NCBI GenBank assembly: GCA_902623305.1
Contig: CACNTB010000001.1
Coordinates: 124,001-188,000 of the forward strand
DNA length: 64,000 nt
Direction of reading: 5' to 3'
DNA from: an uncultured Pelagibacteraceae bacterium
Lineage (GTDB): Bacteria; Pseudomonadota; Alphaproteobacteria; Pelagibacterales; Pelagibacteraceae
Below are positions 57,220-64,000 of the stretch, piece after piece (position 1 is the stretch's first letter; each line of letters starts with the position of its first letter). A program made the translations under genes and the position numbers. Under the pieces are notes generated by a model. The model was not told the origin of the DNA and did no database searches. It was given only the letters and a program-made list of their open reading frames with translations.

Positions 57220-59447
57220 TGAGAGCTTTTTTTATTTTTTTAATTATTTTCTTATTCTCAGCTATTAATGCTTATGCTGAAAAATTAGAAAAAATAAATA
57301 TTTATGGAAATAAAAGAATTTCTAAAGATACTATTATTGTTTTTACAAAACTTAAAATAGGACAAAATTTCAATAGCGAAAATGTTAATCAAGCAATTAA
57401 AAATTTGTATGAGACAAATTTTTTTAAAGAAGTGTCAGTAAAAATCGACTCTGGAATACTGGACATTGAAATAGAAGAAAATCCAATTATTCAAAATATT
57501 TTTATTACCGGTGTTAAAAATAAAAATATTATAAAAATTATTGAAGATCAACTTACAATACGGGAAAAAGGATCTTATGTTGAATCTTTAATTAAAAATG
57601 AAGCTAATCGGATTAATAATTTTTTAAGGATCTCTGGATATTATTTTTCAAAAGTTAATTATGAAACAAATTTTAACGAGAATAGTACAGTTGATTTAAC
57701 ATATAATGTTATCACAGGAGAAAAGGCTCTTATAAGAAAAATTAATTTCACAGGAAATAAAATTTTAAAAGATAATAAACTTAAAAGAATAATTATTTCT
57801 GAAGAGGATAGATTTTGGAAATTTATCTCAAAAAAAAAATATCTCAATAAATCTCAAATAAATCTAGATGTTAATCTTTTAAATAATTATTTTAAAAATA
57901 GTGGATACTACAATGTAAAAATAGATAGTTCTGTAGCCAAATTCGTAGAAGACAACTATTTTGATCTTGTCTTTAATATTAATGCTGGAGAAAGAATTTT
58001 TTTTGATGAAGTAAATTTAATTTTACCTGAGGAATATCAAAAAGAAAACTTTCAATTAGTTATTGATGAGATTAATGAATTTAAAAATCAGCCTTACTCA
58101 CTTAGCAAAATAAACAAAGTTTTAGGCGAAATTGATAAAATTGCGCTATCTAAACAATATGAATTTATAAATGCTGAATTTAAAGAGGAAATAAGTGGTA
58201 ACAAACTAAACTTAACAATAATAGTAAATGAAAGTAAAAAGTTTTATGTAGATAGAATTAACATTATTGGAAATATTTACACCAGTGAGAACACAATAAG
58301 AAATATGTTCATTGTTGATGAAGGTGATCCTTTTAATGAATTATTAAACACTCGGTCGATAAATAAAATTAAATCATCTAACTTGTTTTCTAAAGTAGAA
58401 ACGGAGATTATTGAAAGTGATAATTATAAAAAAAATATAAATATTACAGTGGAGGAAAAACCAACTGGAGAAATTTCTGCTGGTGCAGGAGTGTCATCTA
58501 CAGGATCAACATTTTCTGCAAGTATTAAAGAAAATAATTTTGGTGGTGAAGGAATTAAATTAGATACAACTCTTACAGTAAGCGCAAAATCAATAAGAGG
58601 TGGTATTAATTTTTTAATACCTAATTATAATTATTCTGATAGAGATCTTTCATTTGATTTATCAAGAACTACCAACGATTTTTTAAGTGTTTCTGGGTAT
58701 AAAAATTCTTCGACAAATATGTCTATTGGAACTGGTTTTGAATACAAGCAAGACTTTTATTTTAATCCTTCTTTGAGTATTGAATATGAGGATCTTGAGA
58801 CAACATCTTCAGCATCAAATATCTTAAAAAAACAGGAAGGAAACTATTATTCAACTGAATTTGGTTATAATCTACTTTATGATTTAAGGAATCAGGGCTT
58901 TGATCCAACAGATGGTTTTTACTCTAGATTCAATCAATCTCTCCCACTTTTATCAAGCAATTATTCTGTTTACAGTAATTATGATTTTAAAGCTTATCAT
59001 GAATTTTCTGAACAGTTTGTCGGTTCTTTTTCTTTGTATTTAGCTGCTATAAATTCTATTGGTGATGATGATGTTTTAATATCAGACAGAATTAATTTAC
59101 CATCAAAACGGCTAAAAGGATTTGAAAGAGGGAAGGTTGGTCCTAAAGATGGTAATGAGTTTATTGGTGGAAATTATGCTAGTGCTGTGTCATTCAATAC
59201 AACATTGCCTAAAATATTGCCAGATTTACAAGATCTAGAGCTAGGCTTGTTTGTTGATGTTGGTAATGTATGGAGTGTTGATTATGATAGTTCATTAGAT
59301 AATAGTAAGTTAAGATCATCTACTGGAATAACTTTAGATTATTTTACACCTATAGGTCCAATTAATTTTGTATTTTCTCAACCAATAAGCAAATCAAGTA
59401 CAGATGTTACAGAAACTTTTAGATTTGATATTGGTACTTCATTTTAA
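57219..59447 (+). CDS. bamA: Outer membrane protein assembly factor BamA
   Basis: A 742-residue Omp85 protein. A signal peptide (residues 1-20, ending NAYA) precedes five POTRA-like repeats, several beginning with an I-x-GN pattern (INIYGNKRIS, INFTGNKIL, INIIGNIYT). The barrel follows from about residue 420 and ends with Phe (DIGTSF), the usual outer-membrane protein signal; the L6 motif region reads KRLKGFERGKVGP near 623. It inserts beta-barrel proteins into the outer membrane. Confidence 0.94.
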   Translation: MRAFFIFLIIFLFSAINAYAEKLEKINIYGNKRISKDTIIVFTKLKIGQNFNSENVNQAIKNLYETNFFKEVSVKIDSGILDIEIEENPIIQNIFITGVKNKNIIKIIEDQLTIREKGSYVESLIKNEANRINNFLRISGYYFSKVNYETNFNENSTVDLTYNVITGEKALIRKINFTGNKILKDNKLKRIIISEEDRFWKFISKKKYLNKSQINLDVNLLNNYFKNSGYYNVKIDSSVAKFVEDNYFDLVFNINAGERIFFDEVNLILPEEYQKENFQLVIDEINEFKNQPYSLSKINKVLGEIDKIALSKQYEFINAEFKEEISGNKLNLTIIVNESKKFYVDRINIIGNIYTSENTIRNMFIVDEGDPFNELLNTRSINKIKSSNLFSKVETEIIESDNYKKNINITVEEKPTGEISAGAGVSSTGSTFSASIKENNFGGEGIKLDTTLTVSAKSIRGGINFLIPNYNYSDRDLSFDLSRTTNDFLSVSGYKNSSTNMSIGTGFEYKQDFYFNPSLSIEYEDLETTSSASNILKKQEGNYYSTEFGYNLLYDLRNQGFDPTDGFYSRFNQSLPLLSSNYSVYSNYDFKAYHEFSEQFVGSFSLYLAAINSIGDDDVLISDRINLPSKRLKGFERGKVGPKDGNEFIGGNYASAVSFNTTLPKILPDLQDLELGLFVDVGNVWSVDYDSSLDNSKLRSSTGITLDYFTPIGPINFVFSQPISKSSTDVTETFRFDIGTSF

Positions 59448-59971
59448 TGAAAAAAAAATTTAATTTAATTATAATAATTATATTAATTAAAAATTTTTTT
59501 ATAATTACCCACTCACATTCATCGAATTTTGCATACATTGATTTTGAATTTTTAATAAAAAATTCAGATGCAGGTTCATCTATTCAAAAAAAAATTGATC
59601 AAATAAAAGAAGAAAAAAAAAATGAATTAAACGAAATAAGAACAAATTTAATTAAAAAGGAAAATGATTTAGCAGGGAAAAAAAATATTTTAAGTGAAGA
59701 AAATTTCAATAAAGAATTAGAAAATTTAAAAAATGAAATAACCCAATTCAATAAAAAAGAAAAAGAATTCAATAATTTTATTAGAAAAGAATATGAAAAA
59801 CTTAATAAAAAACTAATTTCTTTAATAGAGCCAATTTTAGTTGATTATACAAAGAAAAATAATATACAAATGCTTTTTTCAAAAAAAAATTTAGTTATTG
59901 CAGATAATAGTCTAGATATAACAGAGATATTTATGAAGATAATTAATAATGAGGTTAAATTTGATGAGTAA
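59447..59971 (+). CDS. OmpH/Skp-like periplasmic chaperone
   Basis: A 174-residue protein with a signal peptide and a long Lys/Glu/Asn-rich coiled-coil region (about residues 45-125), the layout of the Skp/OmpH family. FAYIDFEFLIKNSDAGSSIQKKIDQ near residue 28 matches the conserved start of mature Skp. It probably escorts unfolded outer-membrane proteins to BamA, encoded immediately upstream with a one-base overlap. Sequence conservation is low, so the call rests on pattern and position. Confidence 0.82.
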   Translation: MKKKFNLIIIIILIKNFFIITHSHSSNFAYIDFEFLIKNSDAGSSIQKKIDQIKEEKKNELNEIRTNLIKKENDLAGKKNILSEENFNKELENLKNEITQFNKKEKEFNNFIRKEYEKLNKKLISLIEPILVDYTKKNNIQMLFSKKNLVIADNSLDITEIFMKIINNEVKFDE

Positions 59972-60413
59972 AAATTTATCTAAACAAGACATAATTGATT
60001 TATTGCCTCATAGAGAGCCTATGTTGTTAATTGATGAGTTGATAAATATAAAAAAATTACAATCCGCGACTGCAATCATGAATGTAAAAAAGAACGGATT
60101 TTATGTCCAAGGTCATTTCCCGGGGCAACCAGTTATGCCAGGAGTTCTTATAGTTGAAGCATTTGGTCAAGCTGCTGCAGCATTAACCGCTTCAGGCATA
60201 GATAAATCCGAATATGATAATAAATTAGTTTTTTTGATGAGTGTTGAAAAAGCAAGATTTAGGAATCCTGTTATACCTGACTGTAAATTAGAACTAAATA
60301 TTGAGGCTATTAGATCTCATGGAAGAGTTTGGAAATACAAAGGTGAGGCTTTTGTAGAGGGTAAAAAAATGGCAGATGCCCAATGGACAGCTACTATAGT
60401 TGATAGAAAATAA
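59964..60413 (+). CDS. fabZ: 3-hydroxyacyl-ACP dehydratase FabZ
   Basis: A 149-residue hot-dog dehydratase. The ATG at 59964 is preferred to the track start at 59949, as conserved sequence begins a few residues after it and the overlap with the upstream gene falls to eight bases. LLPHREPMLLID near residue 12, the catalytic His in VQGHFPGQPVMPGVLIVEAFGQ near 51-72 and later FLMSVEKARFRNPVIPGD-like sequence mark the family. It works in fatty-acid elongation and competes with LpxA for hydroxyacyl-ACP. Here it precedes lpxD instead of following it. Confidence 0.95.
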   Translation: MSKNLSKQDIIDLLPHREPMLLIDELINIKKLQSATAIMNVKKNGFYVQGHFPGQPVMPGVLIVEAFGQAAAALTASGIDKSEYDNKLVFLMSVEKARFRNPVIPDCKLELNIEAIRSHGRVWKYKGEAFVEGKKMADAQWTATIVDRK

Positions 60414-60466
60414 TTAGTAACATTTATTGATAAGTATTTAATATTTTGTTTTGATAATAACAAAAG

Positions 60467-61447
60467 ATGAGCAATCCTTTTTTTGAAAACAAAGGTCCAA
60501 TAGAAATTGAAGATATTTTAACACGGGTAAAAGTTCAAAATAAATCTGAATATAGTGGAATAAATATTAATGATATTAAAGATCTTGTTAACGCATCAAA
60601 TAAAGATATTACATTTTTTCATTCTAAAAAATATGAGTCAGCTGCCTCACAAACAAAGGCACCTTTTTGCATTACAACCAAAAATTTATCTAATAAATTA
60701 CCTAATACCTGTAAACCAATTGAAGTTGACAATGTTCTTGTTTCAACAGCAATGATTACTACAATGTTTTACCCTGATGCTATTACCGATGATTTTGACT
60801 TATATACCCTGAATATTGAAAAAACTTCATACAATCATTCTGTAAATCATGGTCAAAATATATTAATTGGAAAAGATGTTAAAATTGGATCTAACTGTTC
60901 AATTGGGCACAACACAATTATTGAAAGTAATGTTATCATTGGTGATAACTGCTCAATAGGATCCAACGTTATTATTAGAAATACATTAATTAAAAACAAT
61001 GTTTCAATATTAGATGGCTGTGTTATTGGAAAAAAAGGATTTGGTTTTTTTCCAAGTAAAAACGGAAATATTCGTTATCCTCATATTGGTATTGTTATAA
61101 TTGAGGATAATTGTGAGATTGGTTGTGGCTCAACAATTGATAGAGGTTCTCTATCAAATACTATAATTGGCAAAAATACCTTCTTAGATAATCAAGTACA
61201 TATAGCTCATAACAACAAAATTGGTGATAATTGTATCATTGCTGGACAGGTTGGTTTTGCTGGAAGCTCTACACTTGGAAATAATGTTATGATTGGTGGA
61301 CAAGCAGGAATATCAGGACATTTGAAAGTAGGAAACAATGTTCAAATAGGTGGTGGTTCAGGTGTGATTAAAGATGTTTCTGATAACGCTAAAGTGATGG
61401 GGTATCCAGCTAAAGATTTAAAAAGATTTATTAAAGAAAACAAATGA
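60467..61447 (+). CDS. lpxD: UDP-3-O-acylglucosamine N-acyltransferase
   Basis: A 326-residue left-handed beta-helix enzyme, third step of lipid A synthesis. A small N-terminal domain (to about residue 100) is followed by many hexapeptide repeats (IGKDVKIGSNCSIGHNTII and similar). The active-site His region is LDNQVHIAHNNKIGDNCIIAGQVGFAGSSTLG near 239-270. It overlaps lpxA by four bases. Confidence 0.95.
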   Translation: MSNPFFENKGPIEIEDILTRVKVQNKSEYSGININDIKDLVNASNKDITFFHSKKYESAASQTKAPFCITTKNLSNKLPNTCKPIEVDNVLVSTAMITTMFYPDAITDDFDLYTLNIEKTSYNHSVNHGQNILIGKDVKIGSNCSIGHNTIIESNVIIGDNCSIGSNVIIRNTLIKNNVSILDGCVIGKKGFGFFPSKNGNIRYPHIGIVIIEDNCEIGCGSTIDRGSLSNTIIGKNTFLDNQVHIAHNNKIGDNCIIAGQVGFAGSSTLGNNVMIGGQAGISGHLKVGNNVQIGGGSGVIKDVSDNAKVMGYPAKDLKRFIKENK

Positions 61448-62220
61448 TACATAAAACTGCAATAATTGATTCAAAAGCCAAAATAGCATCAAATGCCGAG
61501 ATTGGTCCATATTGTATAATTGGTCCTAATGTGGAAATTGGCGAGAAAACTATAATTAAATCACATGTAAATATTTCTGTAAGCGCCAAAATTGGAAAGG
61601 GAAATAAGATTTATCCCTTTGTTTCAATTAACGAACCGCAGGACTTGAAATATAATGGTGAACCTACAAATTTAGTAATTGGTGATAATAATAAAATCAG
61701 AGAATACGTAACAATAAACTCTGGAACAGCTGGTGGTGGTGGCAAAACAGTTATTGGAGATAACTGTTTATTTATGATCTCATCTCATATCGCTCATGAC
61801 TGCCAAGTTGGAAATAACGTAATAATTGCAAATAATGTGCCTTTGGGTGGTCATGTAATTCTAGAAGATAATGTTATTATTGGTGGCAACTCTGCTGTTC
61901 AACAATTTACTAGAATTGGAAAAATGGCCATGATTGGTGGAATGACAGGTGTATTGCATGACGTAATTCCTTATGGATTATCAACAGGAAATAGAAACTC
62001 ATTACAAGGATTGAACTTAATAGGTTTAAGAAGAGCCAAATTTGACAATAAGGATATATTAGGTTTAAGCGAAGCTTATAAAGAAATCTTTGTCACTAAA
62101 AATATCATTGAAAATATAAGTAAATTGAATAGTTCTTTCAAAGATAATCCGTTAGTTAAAAATGTAATTGATTTTATAACAAAAGATAAAAAAAGATCTA
62201 TTTGCACACCATTTTCATAA
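61444..62220 (+). CDS. lpxA: UDP-N-acetylglucosamine O-acyltransferase
   Basis: A 258-residue hexapeptide-repeat enzyme, first step of lipid A synthesis. It begins IHKTAIIDSKAKIASNAEIGPYCIIGPNVEIG; the catalytic His is in SSHIAHDCQVGNNVIIANNVPLGGHV near residue 118-143, and GLNLIGLRRAKF near 189 is the family helix. Length matches E. coli LpxA (262). Confidence 0.97.
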   Translation: MIHKTAIIDSKAKIASNAEIGPYCIIGPNVEIGEKTIIKSHVNISVSAKIGKGNKIYPFVSINEPQDLKYNGEPTNLVIGDNNKIREYVTINSGTAGGGGKTVIGDNCLFMISSHIAHDCQVGNNVIIANNVPLGGHVILEDNVIIGGNSAVQQFTRIGKMAMIGGMTGVLHDVIPYGLSTGNRNSLQGLNLIGLRRAKFDNKDILGLSEAYKEIFVTKNIIENISKLNSSFKDNPLVKNVIDFITKDKKRSICTPFS

Positions 62221-62221
62221 A

Positions 62222-63016
62222 ATGATAGGATTAATATTTGGCGACACTGATTTTCCAAACAAAATTCTTAATACTATCAAAAAAAAGAAAATAAAGTATT
62301 TGATAGTTGATTTATCAAAATCAAAGAAATTTAAAAAAGATAAAAACTCCTATGTGGTATCCATAGGTCAATTTGGTAAAATTATTAAGATTCTTAAGGA
62401 AAATAACTGTAAAAAAGTCTTATTTGCTGGAAAAGTAAATAAACCAAACTTTTCTAAATTGAAATTAGATTTAAAAGGAATTTATTATATTCCTAGAATA
62501 ATCAAAGCCTCAAAACTCGGAGATGCTGCTATACTTAAAGAAATTATAAAAATATTAGGTCAAAATAAAATTAAAACCAAAAATTCACTAACATTTAATC
62601 CTGAATTATCCTTAAAGAAAGGAAATTATTCAAGGTTTAAACCAAACAAGCAAGATAAACTAGATATAAAAAAAGCAATTAAAACTCTTAATAATTTAAA
62701 ACAATATAATTTTAGTCAAGGGGTTGTAGTTAGAAATAAAAAGGTAGTCTCTATAGAAGGAAAAGATGGAACTGAAAAAATGCTTAAAAAAAGTAGAAGT
62801 AAAAAATTTAGAAATCATGGCGTTTTAGTAAAGCTTCCAAAAAAGAAACAAGATCTTAGAATTGATTTACCTACTGTTGGATTAAAGACTTTAAAGCAAA
62901 GTAAGGCAGCCAGTTTAAAAGGAATTGTTGTTAAAAACAAACAACATGTTTTTTTAGATAAAAGCAAATGTGTTAACTTTGCTAATAAAAATAAGATGTT
63001 TATCTTAGTAAAATGA
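62222..63016 (+). CDS. lpxI: UDP-2,3-diacylglucosamine diphosphatase LpxI
   Basis: A 264-residue protein of the LpxI (DUF1009) family, which replaces LpxH in alphaproteobacteria. Family segments include GQFGKIIKILKENNCKKVLFAGKV near residue 49-72, SKLGDAAILKEII near 97-109, QGVVVRNKKVVSIEGKDGTEKML near 165-187 and the conserved RIDLPTVGLKTLK near 217. It hydrolyses UDP-2,3-diacylglucosamine to lipid X. The stop overlaps lpxB as ATGA. Confidence 0.93.
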   Translation: MIGLIFGDTDFPNKILNTIKKKKIKYLIVDLSKSKKFKKDKNSYVVSIGQFGKIIKILKENNCKKVLFAGKVNKPNFSKLKLDLKGIYYIPRIIKASKLGDAAILKEIIKILGQNKIKTKNSLTFNPELSLKKGNYSRFKPNKQDKLDIKKAIKTLNNLKQYNFSQGVVVRNKKVVSIEGKDGTEKMLKKSRSKKFRNHGVLVKLPKKKQDLRIDLPTVGLKTLKQSKAASLKGIVVKNKQHVFLDKSKCVNFANKNKMFILVK

Positions 63017-64000
63017 AAAAAATTTTTATATTAACCGGCGAACCCTCTGGAGATAAACTTGCTTCTAAAGTCATATCTAAACTTCAAAAGAACAATTCTA
63101 ATATTGAGTATTCCTGCGTTGGGGGATCATATTTAAATTCTATAGGAATAAAATCTATTTTTGATCTTAAAGAAATTACTTATATTGGTTTCACAAGTGT
63201 TTTGCTAAATTTTTTCAAAATAAAAAATAAAATTAATAAAACTGTAGACGAGATAATAAAATTTAACCCAGATATTTTATTTAGTGTAGATAGTCCTGAT
63301 TTTACGTTAAGAGTTGCTGAAAAAGTAAAAAGTATTAATCCTAATATTAAAACAATACATTACGTGGCTCCTCAAGTTTGGGTTTGGAGAGAGGGAAGGG
63401 TTAAAAAGTTTAAAAAATTCTTAGATCATATTCTATTATTATTTGATTTTGAAAAAAAATATTTCGACAAAGAAAATATTCCAAATACTTTTGTTGGACA
63501 TCCATTATTAGAGTATGAAACCAAAGATAAGATAGATCTATCTAGCATCATATCAAATGATAAAAAAATTATTTCTCTTTTTTCTGGCAGTAGATCATCT
63601 GAAGTAAATTTATTATTACCAATCTTAATTGATTTTATAAATCTAATGAATATAAAATTTGATAACTTTACTTTTGTTTTTCATGCAACTGATGAAAATA
63701 AAAGTTTAATAAGTGATAAAATTAAAAATATAAATTTAGAAAATGTTGAAGTTATTTCTGATGAAAATATAAAAAAACAAATATTAAATCATTCTATTTT
63801 TGCAGTCTCTAAATCTGGTACAATTTCTCTTGAAATTTGTAATGCAAAAGTTCCTTCTATAATTATCTATAAAATGAATTTTTTAAATTTTTTAATTGTC
63901 AAAATGTTGGTCAAAATTAAATTTGCTAACATAATTAATATTATTAATAACAAAGAAATAATTCCAGAGTTAATACAAAAAGAATGTAATGCTAAAGAAA
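63013..64000 (+). CDS. lpxB: Lipid-A-disaccharide synthase (5' part, cut by window end)
   Basis: An open frame of 329 codons that runs off the window and so is missing from the track. It starts KKIFILTGEPSGDKLASKV, the LpxB N-terminal signature, and contains VGGSYLNSIGIKSIF, FSVDSPDFTLRVAEKVK, the conserved HYVAPQVWVWREGRVKK and FVGHPLLEYE. LpxB joins lipid X and UDP-2,3-diacylglucosamine. About 50 C-terminal residues are expected beyond the window. Confidence 0.94.
   Translation, partial: MKKIFILTGEPSGDKLASKVISKLQKNNSNIEYSCVGGSYLNSIGIKSIFDLKEITYIGFTSVLLNFFKIKNKINKTVDEIIKFNPDILFSVDSPDFTLRVAEKVKSINPNIKTIHYVAPQVWVWREGRVKKFKKFLDHILLLFDFEKKYFDKENIPNTFVGHPLLEYETKDKIDLSSIISNDKKIISLFSGSRSSEVNLLLPILIDFINLMNIKFDNFTFVFHATDENKSLISDKIKNINLENVEVISDENIKKQILNHSIFAVSKSGTISLEICNAKVPSIIIYKMNFLNFLIVKMLVKIKFANIINIINNKEIIPELIQKECNAKE

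Overview
The window is a gene-dense, very AT-rich stretch of a marine alphaproteobacterium, most likely a member of the SAR11 clade (Pelagibacterales). The evidence is indirect but consistent: strong A/T codon bias (proteins rich in Lys, Asn and Ile), mostly tiny or overlapping gene junctions, the alphaproteobacterial gene order nuoA-N / birA / coaX / rnj / DUF1467 / proS / lolCD / dnaE, short BirA and ProS forms, and catabolism suited to dissolved marine organic matter (sulfonates, TRAP uptake). No mobile element, prophage, rRNA or CRISPR array is visible.

Layout. (a) 1-4.9 kb: a sulfonate module. suyA and suyB (sulfolactate sulfo-lyase) and the start of a putative sulfate/sulfite exporter run leftwards; xsc (sulfoacetaldehyde acetyltransferase) and an FAD-dependent amine oxidase-like gene run rightwards. 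Both C-S cleaving enzymes release sulfite, and an exporter would remove it. (b) 4.9-9.8 kb: five tightly packed minus-strand genes (GMC dehydrogenase, TerC-like membrane protein, SDR, M23 peptidase, RfbH-like PLP enzyme). (c) 10-15.3 kb: a TRAP transporter (dctP, then an intrinsic terminator, then dctQ and dctM), an NCS1 permease and an SDR, probably for uptake and oxidation of an unidentified small solute. (d) 15.3-18.6 kb: small housekeeping and hypothetical genes, including three small ORFs not in the supplied track. (e) 18.7-24.7 kb: tRNA-Leu, tig, clpP, clpX and lon, the protein-folding and proteolysis cluster. (f) 24.7-27.9 kb: three surface-glycan genes with alternating strands. (g) 28.1-28.5 kb: a tandemly duplicated tRNA-Val/tRNA-Asp pair, each copy with its own promoter. 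(h) 28.7-52.4 kb: the complete 14-gene complex I operon followed without a gap by birA, coaX, rnj, DUF1467, proS, lolC, lolD and dnaE. (i) 52.4-64 kb: a structured rpsB leader RNA, then rpsB, tsf, frr, uppS, cdsA, dxr, bamA, skp/ompH, fabZ, lpxD, lpxA, lpxI and lpxB (cut by the window end), linking translation, undecaprenol and phospholipid synthesis, outer-membrane assembly and lipid A synthesis.

Notable points: a hairpin whose three-base loop is exactly the start codon of the oxidase gene downstream of xsc; an rpsB leader that can be folded by eye into a pseudoknot overlapping the ribosome-binding site; a sugar-modifying PLP enzyme with His in place of the catalytic Lys but without the iron-sulfur cysteines of RfbH; a trigger factor with a His-rich and Lys/Ala/Pro-rich tail; and a tsf-to-lpx cluster from which pyrH and rseP are absent and in which fabZ and lpxD are swapped. 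I did not find a convincing wholly new multi-gene system; most of the window is recognisable streamlined-genome content. All assignments were made by reading, without database searches.
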